A stretch of DNA of 64,000 nt, taken from positions 31,291,053 through 31,355,052 of the forward strand of contig CM060732.1 in assembly GCA_030704615.1 (NCBI GenBank), in the 5' to 3' direction. The stretch is from Takakia lepidozioides. Lineage: Eukaryota > Streptophyta > Takakiopsida > Takakiales > Takakiaceae. Positions 1 through 13,042 of the stretch are shown here, piece after piece (positions within the stretch are counted from its first letter, which is position 1; each line of letters begins with the position of its first letter). The notes under the pieces are model-generated. The model saw only the letters and a program-made list of their open reading frames with translations, searched no databases and had not been told where the DNA came from. A program made the translations under genes and the position numbers.

Positions 1-45
1 TGGGACCATTGTTTCTCCTTGAAGAGACTCGAGGGGTGGAAAAAA

Positions 46-3000
46 ATGGCGCATAAGAGGACCTTACGCGAGCAAGAATTGTCGATTCCTCGAACACCGC
101 AGAAATCTCAATTGGAAATGGAGGCAGAGGAAGGAGCAAGGTCACCTTCAGAACAACAGCTGGATCCGCTACTACCAAAGGCCAAGCGGACACGCAGGGT
201 TGCCCCTAAGGACAAACAGGGAAAGGTTCCAGCCACTCCTGGCCACCGCAGTTCTATCTACAGAGGAGTAACACGGTGTGTTCTCTCTCTCTCTGTCTTC
301 TAGAAGAATGTCAAATGTTGCGAGCTCAAAGATGAGAATGAGATTATCTCTCTTGATCGCCAGAATCATTAGCTTGGCGTATCTGAATTGGAGGCAGGAA
401 ATGGACATGATTACAGATGCAGCTGTTTGACATGATGGAGATGTCTTCTCTTTTTTCTTAACATGGATGTGAAGCGTATGGATGAGGATCCAGCAGCGTC
501 CTCTAAAATGCGGCATGTTGTTAGTGCCCTTATGATTCTTAACCGATAAGTTGTACCTTATATCACTTCAACATTTGTCATCGCTAAAACCTTTGTACCG
601 TATTCCGAGTTAGTCATGTTTTATCGAAGACCGACAGACGATCCCCTCTTGGAATTTGTCAATTCATACGTCCATGTCCTCAAATCGTTCCGTTTCATAA
701 ACTTCATGGTGCCACCGTCAGAATGTAGAACTGAAAACAGGGGTATACGACTGTGAGCATGATCCCACCCGGACCACTTGTGATGGCCGCCTGATATATA
801 TACCTTGTGAGTGCCTGCAGACACCGCTGGACAGGCAGATATGAAGCGCATTTGTGGGACAAGACCTGCTGGAACCAGTCTCAAAACAAGAAAGGAAGAC
901 AAGGTAGTTTAGTCTAAAGTTAATTCTTCCTGATTTGAGTTCTGCGAATTTTCATTTCAGCTATAGGACAGTAGACTGGGAGATCCACAGCTGGCACCTG
1001 ATTTCATTTTGGAAGATTGGCATTCTTATGTTATGGATGATCCAACATATTTGTACCATGCACGGGATCATATTAAACATGTATTGCACATACAAAGTAT
1101 GACTGGATGGCTATCTCTTGATGGCTAACTTATCTCCATTCATTTGAACTAGTACTTGGCTGTGAATCTGACATTGCTGACCAGTAACTTGGCAACCGCA
1201 AGTTTCAGAAAGTTTGTAGAGCATCATGTTCCAGTTTTATTGTTTACCTTTTTTCTCACGTTGCTTGGATTAGTATGGAGATTCTGATTTTGTGTTTGTC
1301 TGTCTATGTTGTTGTGGCATTGATTTTGTGGCGGCCACTCATTTTCAGTTTATTTAGGTGAGTCTTCTTCTTCCCCTTTGGTTAAATTGCATTCTACCAA
1401 ACCATTCATATTGTGTTGCAGTTTGTTTGCAGTTGTGACATCTTTGTAAGCAGGATGGTGACCTGTGTAAATCTCTGACCTTCCAGGAGCATATGATGAA
1501 GAAGAAGCTGCAGCTCGGGCTTATGACCTGGCAGCATTGAAATACTGGGGTCCCGGCACCCTCACCAACTTTCCGGTAAATGTTTTGAAACATGGTGCCA
1601 CTATCCAAGACAAGGAGTGACAGTGTGTGATGCATAATGCAAATTAGAGAGTCTGACATGGTTTGTTTTGGTGATGACTCATTTATGTCAAGGAAACAAA
1701 GGAGGTAATGCTGACATGTTAGTATGTTCTTTCTCAACAGTTGACTGAGTATGCCAAGGACACTGAAGAAATGCAAGAAGTTTCTAGAGAGGAATATCTA
1801 GCCTCTCTCAGAAGGTATTTGAAGCGACCTTGTTTGTCATTAAATTCGTCCTGCAACACGAACTTGGGATGTCTAGTGTTTGACCTGCATGACAGAAATA
1901 AGCGGAATCACTGTACTCTGGGATGCTGGCAATCTCAACTCAGTAAAGCCATCAGGATCAAACTAAAAAACCTGTGCTGATTGGTGCAGGAAAAGCAGTG
2001 GCTTCTCAAGGGGCGTGTCAAAGTACCGCGGGGTTGCAAGGTAGTATTGATGAAGTAATTGTGATTGATTTATTTTGTGGTGTATCTTATGTTGCACAAT
2101 ACCAGGAGAGCAATTGTGTTGGGACCAAGCCCTCCTCTGTCTCCTCACTGATGTTTATCTGCTGCGTTCTGCTACAGTGTGGTTCTTGTTTCCTCTTCCC
2201 CGCCTTCGGTTGCAAGGACTTGGAGCCTAACGTTTTCAAAGTGTTTCTGCAGACATCATCACAATGGGCGGTGGGAGGCCAGAATTGGTCGAATCTTTGG
2301 CAATAAGTACCTCTACCTTGGCACCTACAGTAAGTACTCAACCCAGATCGAAGCTCTTCTTAAAATCACCAACGCGGAGGAAACCTAGGAGATTAGTGAA
2401 CCTAGTCTAAATAGGTCCAACGAATCCACCTGCAGACCACATCACGGTAGATGGTGGGCGTCTGCAACCGAACTACTCTTTGGATACTCAGCACCTAAGT
2501 ATTCATCCTACAATGCAGGCCTTGGGTAAGCTAATCGCGACTAGAGTTTCACACCAGAGATCCTGCGGACTGAGGACCTGCTGGTCACGGAGTGCGAGAG
2601 AAATAGGACCCCAGTTCCTACCTCATGAAATTCCCTCATACCTCTCTGAATTCAACTTTCCAAAAGCCTAACAAATCGATGACCTTTTGTCTGGCAGGCA
2701 CTCAAGAAGAGGCAGCAGCAGCGTACGATATGGCAGCCATTGAATATAGGGGATTAAATGCTGTAACAAATTTCGATTTAAGCCGTTACATCAGGTATTT
2801 CAGGAATCTTAAAAGTCAAGAAGGCTTAGTTGCAAGTTGAGAACCCTGGTTTGCTAGTTAACAAGTGGTTTCATTGTCCAGAAACTTATCCTTCACTCGT
2901 TGGCTACTTACAGATGGCTGCGACCGGGGCAGAACAACGCTGCTGCCACGGGGGAAGATGGAGTTCCAGCTCCCTTGACTCCTCCCATAGCTTCCGAGAC

Positions 3001-3523
3001 CCTTCAAGAAGCCCCCGTCTCCTCTCCTTGCGTGGAGGAAGAACCCTCCCAAGAGACATCGCAGCTCCGTTCACTCTGGCCACCACCGCCACCAACGGAC
3101 GAAACCTTCCCTTTCTCTCTATCGGCGAACGAATCCAAGTCCACCACGGCCCTCAGTCTCCTCCTACAATCGCCTCTGTTCAAGGAGATGCTTCAGCAGT
3201 CCTCATCCACGGAGGGCTTCCCAGAACCCGACGGATCGTTCGGTGCGACCGACCTGGACGTAAAATGTGAGGCGGCGTTCCACGAAGACGTGGGCCCTAT
3301 TTTCGGTGGCTCTGAGGGATCCTCCATCGTTGACGACCACACGGACGACGTGTTCCCGACTGGCGGTTTTCCCTTCCTAAACCTTCAGTCTGAATTTCCT
3401 TACCCACCGGTTTCTATCTCTACCCAGGAGATTGAACAAGGGTCCACTCTCTTAATGGACTCCGTTCTTTCCGTCCCTTTTTCGTCTCTAGGTGTGCCAT
3501 ATCCCATCAGCACTTGCTCTTGA
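46..3523 (+). CDS. WRI1-like: WRINKLED1-type double-AP2 transcription factor, 9 exons
   Basis: Exons read by eye: 46-275, 821-903, 1349-1357, 1487-1575, 1741-1814, 1990-2040, 2253-2329, 2698-2794, 2914-3523. They sum to 1320 nt (439 residues plus stop), with GT-AG borders and matching phases throughout. The first AP2 domain starts near residue 72 (YRGVTR, then [31 protein letters not shown]). The linker includes [11 protein letters not shown]. The second AP2 domain starts near residue 174 ([44 protein letters not shown]). The N-terminus is basic ([12 protein letters not shown], a possible nuclear signal) and the C-terminal exon is acidic and Ser/Pro-rich, as in an activation domain. Family members activate glycolysis and fatty-acid synthesis genes in the nucleus through AW-box sites; this role is inferred from the family. 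The start is the first ATG at 46, with an in-frame TTG 27 nt upstream. WRI1, WRI3, WRI4 and ADAP cannot be told apart here. Confidence 0.93.
1349..1357 (+). other. 9-bp micro-exon of the WRI1-like gene
   Basis: Nine bases (tttatttag) lie between an acceptor (attttcag) and a donor (gtgagt). Joined between exon 2 (ending at 903) and exon 4 (starting at 1487), they supply the Val-Tyr-Leu step of the first AP2 domain and keep the frame. A VYL micro-exon is a known trait of WRI1 genes, so its exact presence here supports both the gene identity and the exon model. Confidence 0.9.
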
Positions 3524-5576
3524 GGTCCACGCAACTTTGCGAAGGTGTGGGTCCCCTGTCGCTTGAAATTTTTCTTGAGCTGATGGAATCAACCAAGGGT
3601 TGCGAGTTTTTGATGTCCTGTCACTGCACCTTAGTTGCTGGAGAAGATACGGATGAGCCTTCCTTTTGCAAGGTTATGCTGGGAACAAATTCTAAGTTGC
3701 TCAGGAACGACAGCAATTCATTGAGAGGAGGACCAAGTTTTCAGGCGTCTCCATTCAACGCAATAGAACATGGCAAAATACTAGCTTTGAGCCTGTGACA
3801 GTCAGATGATCCCTTGCGAGGTCCGACAGTGATTTGATAGTTAAAGCCTTCTCGAAGGATCGGAATTCGAAGTTGTAGTTCCGTCGCCTAACAGACAGAT
3901 TGATTTAATAGTCTAATCCGTCCGAAGTCCGAGAATACCATAGAGGGCCAAATGTTCACCCCCTGTGAGGGCACCCTCAAGAACAATGCTTCAATTTTTA
4001 TTGAGAGATAGTTGAATGGGTGGTTGAAATTAAACTATTGGCATTGTGTGCCACAAGTAGACTAAGAAAGTATTTCAGTCATGGAATGAGTAGCAACACA
4101 CTGTATCTTCCCTTCTGGCCATCATTATTGAAGCTTGGAAGATTGGAAAGAAGCAAGCCCAAGGAATGGAGGTGAGACCTGTAGCCTAGTGTGAGCACCC
4201 CCTGGTAGACAGCCAAGTTTGATTCTTTGGTGGGAACATAGACAGTCTGGTGATGCAATGCAGCACTTTTCACACCCAATAATCGTAAATCAACAACTCT
4301 TGCTGGTTTCTCTTGTATCACTTTTGATCTCTCCTCACACTTTTGTCGGTTGCAGGATTGTGGACATGCCTTTTCTGACCAGTCCTCCTCCTCCAAATGC
4401 TTATTCCTAGTTAGCATTCTTTGTGCAAATTCTATGATTCACTTGCTACTTGGTGACAAAGATTGCAGGCCTGCACAGAAGGAAGGGCCCTTAACATCTA
4501 TCTAGCCTGTAAGTGAAGCTATAGATGGGATCACGGTTCCTGGTTGTGCAGAGCGCAAGTCCTTGGAAGGGAGGGTTGTTCATACATGCGAGTGGGCACG
4601 TCCAAGGTGGACGGACATTCACAAGTCCTTGAGAGAGCGAGTCGTGAACATGGAAGCTGGAACGGTGATGGAATGATTAGTGCAGCTGTAAGTGGGAGCC
4701 GTAAACAGTGTGTGGCGCATCATCTTGTTCACTAACTGACGTGGCACAGTGCACACAAGCGCAGTAATCACTAGACTTTGACCTGACCTGACAGTACATG
4801 TGCGGATGTTTAGTGCATGACTCACCTAATCTACGTACGCTCAAGTACACCCTTACTGTCAACACTGCCAGTGCTCCAGTGCTGGAGGCCTTCCTGCAAC
4901 GGAACACGTTCGCTTCAATGTGCATTGGCCCGGAATCCAACCCGTCTGAAATCACACTCCTAGTCCCCGGGCTGACGTGCTTAGCTTGGTGTCCATACGT
5001 CGTAAAATTCGTCTGCGGATTGCAGATGAACTCATTGCTAAACACAGATCTTCCCTTGTCTCGACCTAGCAGACTCCCCCCCTTTCAGATTGTTGTGTCA
5101 ATGCCCAGTTCAATGCCCAGACTATGCCTTCTAACTCTGTTTGCAGGGAGATGTCAGGATTCCACTACTAACTTACTGCAGACTGTTTTCTGTAGATGGA
5201 TCAGGTATTTACTGCTTCGAGGAAAATGACCTATATAAAGCTTAGTAATCAACTCCAATAAGACCTGTAAAACTTGCATAATTTTCTCTAGTCCCTACTT
5301 TGCTGCCATGAAGCGTGTGTCAGTTCCTATCTCTGTCTTGTTTCTTAGTACTACGATCAGGTTTCATGGTGATGTGACAGTAGCAATATGGGGGATGGAA
5401 AATGCACTTGATGCGGACCTTTCTTCGTTGGCTCCGATTCCACTCACCTCTCCGTCCTCAAACTTGTGGTAATGCCCACACACGAAACACAGATTCTCCA
5501 TCTCTCGTTTCCGCATCAAACTCAAACTAACGCTCCAAGTCTTCTTCACTGATTTCGTAGCCAGCTAATCCCAGAA

Positions 5577-5759
5577 TGTATAATCATGTATCAATCATAC
5601 CCTGCTCCACAATCAATGCCACAGATAAGGGACCTCTCGAAGACGACCAACTCACTAGAAAGAGCGCAAACACCAGTGCGCTCTTTCTAGTGAGTTGGTC
5701 GTCTTGGAGAGGTCCCTTATCTGTGGCATTTATTGTGAAGCAGGGTTTGATTGTATAAT
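5577..5759. repeat. Near-perfect foldback (MITE or miRNA-like hairpin)
   Basis: The left arm (about 5592-5668) and right arm (about 5676-5753) are reverse complements over about 77 bp with four mismatches, separated by a loop of about 7 nt. An 8-bp direct repeat, tgtataat, occurs at 5577-5584 and 5752-5759, which could be a target duplication. Arms this alike point to a young foldback transposon or an inverted duplication. The size and short loop would also suit a young microRNA precursor. Confidence 0.85.
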
Positions 5760-6847
5760 AACGCGTGCAAGTGTGAGCTGATTTGGGTTTTCCTGCACGG
5801 ATTAGCTGGCTAAGAAATCGTACTGCTATCTCTCTTGTTCTTACAAACTGTTCCAGCATGTCTGAATCTCTACAAGAACTCATTCACCTGTCACTCGCTC
5901 AAAGAAGACAAGACTTTACCATTTGCATAATGGCCAGGGTTTAGTGGTGAGGGGTCAGACTGTATAGTTATTTGATTTGGGAAGATTTTAATCCTCACAC
6001 CATACATGCAGGCCGGTGGAATTTGATCATCATATATTTGTTGTGAAGGAGGCTCTGAACTCTGAACATCTCTCATCTCACTAATGTTACTGCATTTAGA
6101 ATATTCTCAATCTTTTATTGGCCATGTGACATCCTGCAATCTCTCAGAATCCTTCACAAGAAGAATATTCGGGTGCAGAACAGCTGGGTCAGATGAAGCT
6201 CGGGTGCTGGTGCACTGCACATCAGACCAAAACAGGTCAGGCCCTCTCATCGTTTCCACAAGATATAAGATTAGTGTTCTTGTTGGTCACAAGTGTTTGT
6301 AGTCTTTACAAGCCTTCAGTGTACAGTATGTAGTTTCCACTGTACTTTAACCTGATGTGGGATTCCAACCCTCACCTCCACCCGGCCCTTGGGTCTGCTG
6401 GGTCTACGGCGGGATAAGGTAGCAGATCCTCGATAAGGTAGGTCTGCCGCAGCAGACCCTAGCGTGTGGACCCGGGCAACGGTGGGGTGACCCTTTCTAT
6501 GGACGTGGCGAGGCCCACAGGCCTCAAGCGTGTGCATGATGCTGAGAACCTTTCTAAACATGACAAACTAAAAACTACTTATAAGGTGCACGGGTTAAGG
6601 TGCAACTACTAGTTGTCTGATACCTGGTCATTGCAGTTCTCCAGGGGATGTATGCCCATGTGAGCAGTTAAACCAGATTGACTGTTTAGGCATTCATTTT
6701 ACCAGAAGCTGAAAAAATTGTCCTAGATCTGGCCATACATTTTCCCACTCAATTCATGAGGTGTTGATATTTTGTAGAGTTCCTACTCTGTATTTGTGGT
6801 TTTAAGGGGGTCATAAGGGTTTCTTTCAGTTGCCTGAACGTTTTCAG

Positions 6848-7203
6848 TATGTTTCATGGCAAATGTTAGGTTTATGAAGAACTGGATTCTGACCCCTGAG
6901 TTGATTGACACCATTGGCTTCATTGCAAAGCTGAAAGAGCTTCATGGGGTGCACTTACTGACTCTCATTGTCAGTGATGAGGTATAGATGAGTGGTTTAG
7001 GAGAATAGGTTTTTGAAATTTTACTGTTGGACATCCTATCCTTTTGTGATAAGCCTCTTTCAGTAGCCCTGCCTCACATAGAATCCTCACATGCCCCAAA
7101 GGGCCAGAGGTGGCATTGTGGACTCCCTACCTCTTTCGGAAGCTGTCGTCATGGAGGAGGTGCCTGATTTTATCAAGTGTGCTGCAGCTGCTGCTGCTTC
7201 CAG
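6848..7203 (+). other. Two short exon-like open stretches, unassigned
   Basis: 6848-6981 follows an acceptor (ttttcag), is open in one frame (containing TPELIDTIGFIAKLKELHG) and ends at a GT after GAG. 7090-7203 starts with ATG and reads GGIVDSLPLSEAVVMEEV followed by an alanine run. Both have coding-like composition. I cannot link them into a model or name a family. They could be exons of the gene represented at 8941-9563, or chance. Confidence 0.2.
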
Positions 7204-8940
7204 TTGACCATCTACCATGCAGGTTTCTTGTAGCTATAGGTCCACAGGGAATCATACATAATCTTGTGCTTGAAATCCAGCCCCCTTGGATGAATCTGGA
7301 CTCACACTCCATCCATGCTATCCCTGCCTCTGCACCGATAATGTATGGAGATCCTCCTCCTGCTGCTAGCAGCTGACAATGACAGCCTACATTTGTTCTC
7401 ACAAAGACCCTAATCCCTACTTATCACACACTAGTTGCTATGCCGAATTGCTCCCAAGACTGCTGGGGAGAGAGAGGATGACAATATCCAAGAAAGCTTT
7501 GTGATGCATCTTGTTGTCTGCTTCTCTCTGTTATCTAACAGGCATTCACCGTTTTCTCTCAATCGTCCCACCATTGACTGGGGTCTGAAAAATATTCATT
7601 CCAAAGCGTGTGAGTTTATCTGTTTTTTGGATAGTTTTCTGTTGCCACATTGGCAGTATCATGTCAAAGCACTCCAAACCAACATAGATCCACCCAACAA
7701 GCTAACTTGCAGAAGTCGACGAAATTAGGGAAGACCTCTGATAAGAGAACAAACCGGGAAGTATGTCGTGTTGGTCATTACGCAATTTGAATGGCATCGG
7801 CGCCATGCCACCACATGCATCTCTCCTTCTGTCGTTTCCGAGTACTTATCATCTCTCTCCTCCCGTCCCCAAAACAAAAGGAGAGCTATCCCATGTCAAA
7901 TTTTACCTCTCTGTCGTCGTCTGAGCGACTGATCTCGTACATTTAGACGGAGTGTCACCATCTGTTGGCGGGTCTGTAGAGTAAGAGTAAGCATGGACAT
8001 TGGAAACCAGTGTGTTGAACTGGACACGGAGCACATACAGCACGAGGGTCGGTAGATTGTAATCTAGAGACTATACTCACCACACCACCCGTTATTTTAA
8101 CTCGTTGTCAGATTCTGTGTCGGTGACTCGTCTTTGGGAACCTACGTTTTCTTATCTTTGAATTGAGGAGTAGGTCTCTTGTCTCTTCCACCAAGCTCAC
8201 ACTGTCTCTGTTTTTCAAGGACGTGACCTGGTGGCAGTGTCTGTGTGCATTTTCCGAAATTGCGGGAGTTAGGTTCGCTGAAGAGTAGCTGACTATGGCT
8301 TCAGGCAATATATGGGAGGTGCTGTCACTTTCTTTCGCCTTACCTCTTTTGGTTGGTCGTTGGCCATTGGTCGCTCAAGTTTCAGAGAAGGAGATCGTCC
8401 TTGGGCAGCTTGCGATCAAAATGATCTTGCTGCTGCTACTGAAATCTTACTCTGTCACAGTCCGAACGCCATCCATGGGTTTCCATGCTGCAGTTCTTTC
8501 TTCGTTTGTTTCTGTGCAATGTAACGCGAATACATCTGTTTTCTGGTTCCGGATTGCAGGGTTTAGGGTTTTCGAAACCAAAACCAGCTAGCTCCATATG
8601 GGAGGTGCGGAAATTTAGAAGAGGTTTGCGTTACACCGGCATCTACTTAATCTTCAGTGGGTTGACATTCTTCTATACAAATATCAGGTTTGCTTATCTC
8701 ACTGTGTCCTTGGTTAAAAACTGCTTTCATCTGTCAGATTTTGATGGCGTTGCCGGGCAAGCGTCTTACTATACGCATGTGTAGAGAACCAACTCAGAAT
8801 GTCATGTAATTGCATTGCCGCCATAAACCCTGCCAGACTCGTCCTGTTCGGGTGACAAATTTCATTATCGATCGCCACAGCTTCCCAGATCCAATGGGTT
8901 CAATTTTCGTGATCCATTTACTCTAGCTAGTTGAACTTAC

Positions 8941-9563
8941 ATGAGCATGGTGGATTTTGCATGGGAGAGCTGCAGCACACGAGCAGGGGTGCCAAGAGCA
9001 AATCAGCAGTACAGCGCCTATCCTGCTGGTGTCGACATTCTTTTCGATGCTACTGAGGTGTGTGCTGTTTAAAACTTTTTGAAAGGCTCTGGGATGTGAA
9101 TCATGCTAGGTTATGTTTTCCCTCCATCCCTGTTTTTCTCTCTCTAGATTCTTGCTTCCCTAGTCTACTGTGGCTGTGATCCTCGAACTGCCATGACTGA
9201 ATGTTGTCAGCTTTGCATGAGCTCTATGTAAAGTGAGGTATTCATTATACGGTCCCAAGGCAAACCATTTCTGAAGCACCACACATTCTATCTATCAGGA
9301 TTCCTTTTGTTCCTCTTTGCATAGGAGTTCAGGTCAAAATGCCTCCTGTTTCTTTGCCCTGTGGAAACTTGCACAGTGCACCTCCACATCATGCTCTTTG
9401 CCCCTGCTCTTAGCTGCCTCTTCTCTTGACATGGCTGGTTTCACAGCTGTACAAAACAGCACTTGGCAACATTTTTGATGAAGAAGAATGGGGTCCACTT
9501 CAGTTTGCCATTATGGCCAAGCATTTTGATCGTCAAGGGAAGCCTCCTTACATGTATCATGCT
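8941..9563 (+). CDS. Two exons of an unrecognised gene (partial)
   Basis: Exon 8941-9057 (117 nt) opens with ATG, reads MSMVDFAWESCSTRAGVPRA and then ANQQYSAYPAGVDILFDATE, and ends at a gtgtgt donor. Exon 9447-9563 (117 nt) follows tttcacag, reads LYKTALGNIFDEEEWGPLQ and ends HFDRQGKPPYMYHA at a gtaagc donor. Both are exact codon multiples with phase-0 joins, and the residue pattern looks like a real soluble protein. I do not recognise the family. A further open stretch at about 10118-10260 (AYFLQSLSDSAEPQWIYLLL) may be a later exon, but its phase was not resolved. The ATG at 8941 may not be the true start. Confidence 0.5.
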
Positions 9564-11640
9564 GTAAGCACCATCTTGACTCTTTACTTACTTATCAGGT
9601 CAGGCTACATAAGCATGCAGTTCCAGCATCTAGGATGTTGGGGCTTTTGGTACTAGCATGCTGAATTCAATTGTTGGGCTGCTTGGTGTTCTGTCTCTCC
9701 TTGTTCCACGGTTCCGGCTGGGTCATTTTATTTTAAGCCGTCTCCCTGTCTCAATCTTGGGATTGTGCAAGCTAGCTCTTTGAGTCCCAATGTACCCAGT
9801 GAGTTTTTAGAACTTGACGGACAAGCATCAGGTGCAGTTGTCCCTGATGTTAAAAAGATATCTTTCTAGAACTGGAGTTTGGGGGTGAAGTTGACCCTGA
9901 GGGCCTCATGCTGGCCCTGAATAAGGCAACAATCCAGTGGGAATCTGGTGACGTCTACCCACAGAATCTCAAAGGCAGTGGTGGTTTGTGCCCCAATCAT
10001 TGCTGAAAGCAATGGTTCCTTACTCTTCCTTGGGATGGCCTTGGCCCCAACTCTCAAACCCATGTCTCACAGGAGGACTGATTTGAAAAACCACTTCCAG
10101 AGGGTGTGTTTTTTATAGAGCTGGCTTATTTTCTTCAAAGTTTGAGTGATTCTGCTGAGCCTCAGTGGATTTATCTCTTGCTGCTAGATGATACTGAGCA
10201 GCCACCTCTTGAGTTTTCTTGTGTTCATTCTGGTGATCTTAAGGTGGGATTAAAGAGTACAACAATTGGGGTTTGTGGGCTTTTGTGCAGCAATACATGT
10301 CTCATCTGCTGTCCGAAGGCAGACTTGAAGTCCCCACTTAGAGCGAGAAGGCAAAATGCTTCTGTGATAACCTGCGTCTCACTTCTCACTTGGGTCCTTA
10401 GTAGCCTGCAGTACTCATCACTTACACTTGAATATCGATCGAGAGGTGTGCGTTCACATGTGATAACCTACAAAATTAGAATTCTCTTGAAGGATGCAGG
10501 TCCTAGCAGGAGTTTTGTGTGACTTTAATAATGTCGGAAGATAGATGTGATGAGATGGTGAGAGCTGAGGTGCGCTGGTAGAAGTATTTTTCGGGTGTGA
10601 AGGGTGGAAATGACTGCAGTTCTACAGAATTAATTTCACGAAGTGGAAAGTAAGTGGAAAGTTGAAGTATGTTTAGCATGCAGCAAATTTACAGAGCCTA
10701 CTGCTGTGGGCGGTTGAGGGCTCAAGGAGCGGCGATGAACGCTAAGGAACATGCCGAGAGATTGAACACGGGACCACCCAGGCAAGTTGCAAACTGGGCT
10801 GCTTGCTCAAGTGGAAGTGGAAGCAACAACAGAGGACAAAAATAAGGGCCACATCTTTTTGGTGGTCATAATGAGGTTGTTGCGGCTGACAGAGGGGGGC
10901 CATGCACGTTACTGTGGTGGAATGTGAGTATCTTCCGGGATATTTGAAGCAAATTGGTCCATCTTGGTCCCTAGATGCACATCAAAATATTCACATGGTG
11001 GAGACCAAAGTTGGTGTGCCTGTGTACTAAAAGGCCTTGGGACCACCAAGACCAAGAAAACTTGAAATGAGATGTCTCACCTTCCATCACCCTCATCTAT
11101 GATACATAATTCAAATTCAACATGCCCTAAAGTAAAACTTACAAAAAAGTGTTGAAAATTTTAAATTTTTAAGACAATAATATGCCTAGAGGTTATTTTT
11201 TCCTCTATGTACCAATATTTATATCCACATTTTCTATAAAATTTGGGGGCCTCTGTCCTATATGCCTAAAATTTAAGAAATTCCAAGATGTTAAAGGCAT
11301 ATAATTCATTGATCTTTGAACGAGCTTCAGGCTGATCATGTAGTCCTACTGATGTAACAGGCTGAGACACCAAAAGCAGCAAACTCTTTCTTAACAAGCC
11401 CTTCCTACACTTGCTATCACAATTTTTGCAGGTACTGAGACATCGAGTGTGGTTCCTAAATTGCTGATGAACTATGACCTCGTAAGACTTCCCATACTGA
11501 GCCATTGGCAGCTAACAAAAACTAGGTGATGAGGTTCCCGCAACTTAAAAGATAAGGAGTGGATGGCTTTAAAAGGTCCAGTAGCTAGACCGCCCAAAAC
11601 TAAAAATTTCTTGTTTTAAAGAAAGAAAAAAAAGAGGCCC
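9564..11640. other. Mostly non-coding; one possible further exon
   Basis: Apart from the open stretch at about 10118-10260, I see no gene. AT-rich sequence at 11140-11290 and the surrounding text show no domain, RNA gene or clear repeat. Confidence 0.4.
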
Positions 11641-11659
11641 TGCGCTTAGCTTTATTAAG

Positions 11660-12045
11660 ACTAGGGTAGCCTGTGCCATTGGCCCAAGTGTCAAGTATCA
11701 TCTAAGTCCAAGTGCAATCCCCTACGTATCTAGAGGCCCTCTTTTTTGGGAGTCTAGGCCGTTGGCCCATGTGTGAAGAATTGAAATCTAAGTCCAAGTG
11801 CAATCCCCTATGTATTCAAGTAGCGTCTCCTATGACAAGGCCCATGTGTGAGAATTGAAATCTAAGCCCAAGTGCAATTTCTTATGTATCCAAGTGGGTC
11901 TCCTATGCCGAGGCCCAAGTGCGACCTCTAGTGTAGCCTATGCCGTTGGCCCATGTGTGAAGAATTGACCAAGTGCAATCTTCTATTCATGTATCCAAGT
12001 GCACAAGCCCAAGTGTCTAGTGTCATCTAAGTCCAAGTGCAATCC
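11660..12045. repeat. Degenerate tandem repeats
   Basis: Phrases such as ctaagtccaagtgcaatccc, ggcccatgtgtgaagaattg and tatgtatccaagtg recur five or six times with small changes and irregular spacing. This is a decayed minisatellite. A T-rich tract follows at about 12050-12080. Confidence 0.75.
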
Positions 12046-12080
12046 CATATCTTTTTCTTTTTTTTTTTCTTTTTTTCAGA

Positions 12081-13042
12081 GAGCCTATGACCAGATTTGA
12101 ACCAGAGACCTTTCCCTTTATATCTCTCCCGTCGAGGCTCCAACCATTGTCCCAGGAATGCCCACTTTGCCATTTTTGCTATTTTTTGTGAATTTCTAGC
12201 GACCAAAAGTACTTGGAATTCCACATCTCCCTCACCGCTTGTCCAAAAATCATGAGACCAAGCCCGTGCACCCCTCCTCCTCGATGGCTTTCCAACTGCA
12301 CCAAAGCACCAGAGCTGGGCCCGCGGTTTGGGAGATCTCAACGACGCTACAAAACAAAACATAACAATCGTCTCGCTTCATATATTGATTAGCTTAGCTT
12401 TCTTGTTGGCACTATCAAAGAAAAGGAAAATTGCCTAAAGCCTGCTTTACTGGTTACAAATTAAATATTGGCACTTGAATGCCAAATCTGCCTTCCTACT
12501 ATGATAAGTTTCTTTTTTGGTCCCTAGACCAACAATCTGTTGCTATACTCCACAGCAGTCCGACACCATTTCAATCCTAATTTTCTTGGCCTCCATCAAA
12601 AGTGTAAAGCAAACATGACCAAAACAAAATCATTGCGTTTTTGAGTTGGTCTTGGTCCATAGTCTAAACTGGCCCTAAAATCAAATTGGTTTGGAAATGA
12701 CCCATGGATTTCTGATTTTCTGTTGTCAAACATAAGAGTGGTCGGGAACTTGAGGCATTGTATAAGGTTTAGAGTGGAAGTATCACATTTTTGAGCTCCC
12801 AACTTTTCTTGAGTCGTAGTTTCTATTTGTCCACTCACATCTCCCTGGTACTGTATCAATAATATGATGATTTTCTACTACCATTAGTTTTATCATCAGA
12901 TCAGGGCCCGGGCTAATAACTCATTTGTGGATGGGTTTGTAACTTTGTATATATGTATATCCAAGGAGTGCCCGTAGCTGCCCGCGTGGCGCAGAGGGGC
13001 GGGCAGCAGGGCGGTTCCGCAGGAGGGCTGCTGTGCCAGCAT
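12081..13042. other. Intergenic, nothing recognised
   Basis: I see no domain-bearing ORF, RNA gene or strong repeat. The 3' part (12990-13042) is GC-rich and leads into the 14-bp array. Confidence 0.4.

Larger units (their letters stand above)
3524..8940. other. Gene-poor stretch, no confident gene
   Basis: This begins with the 3' untranslated region of the WRI1-like gene. I see no ORF with a recognisable domain. It holds the foldback at 5577-5759 and an imperfect GC-rich inverted repeat near 6390-6465 (gggtctgctg pairing with cagcagaccc). It also holds two short open stretches with coding-like composition at 6848-6981 and 7090-7203, described separately. The rest looks like plain intergenic or intronic sequence. 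Confidence 0.5.
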
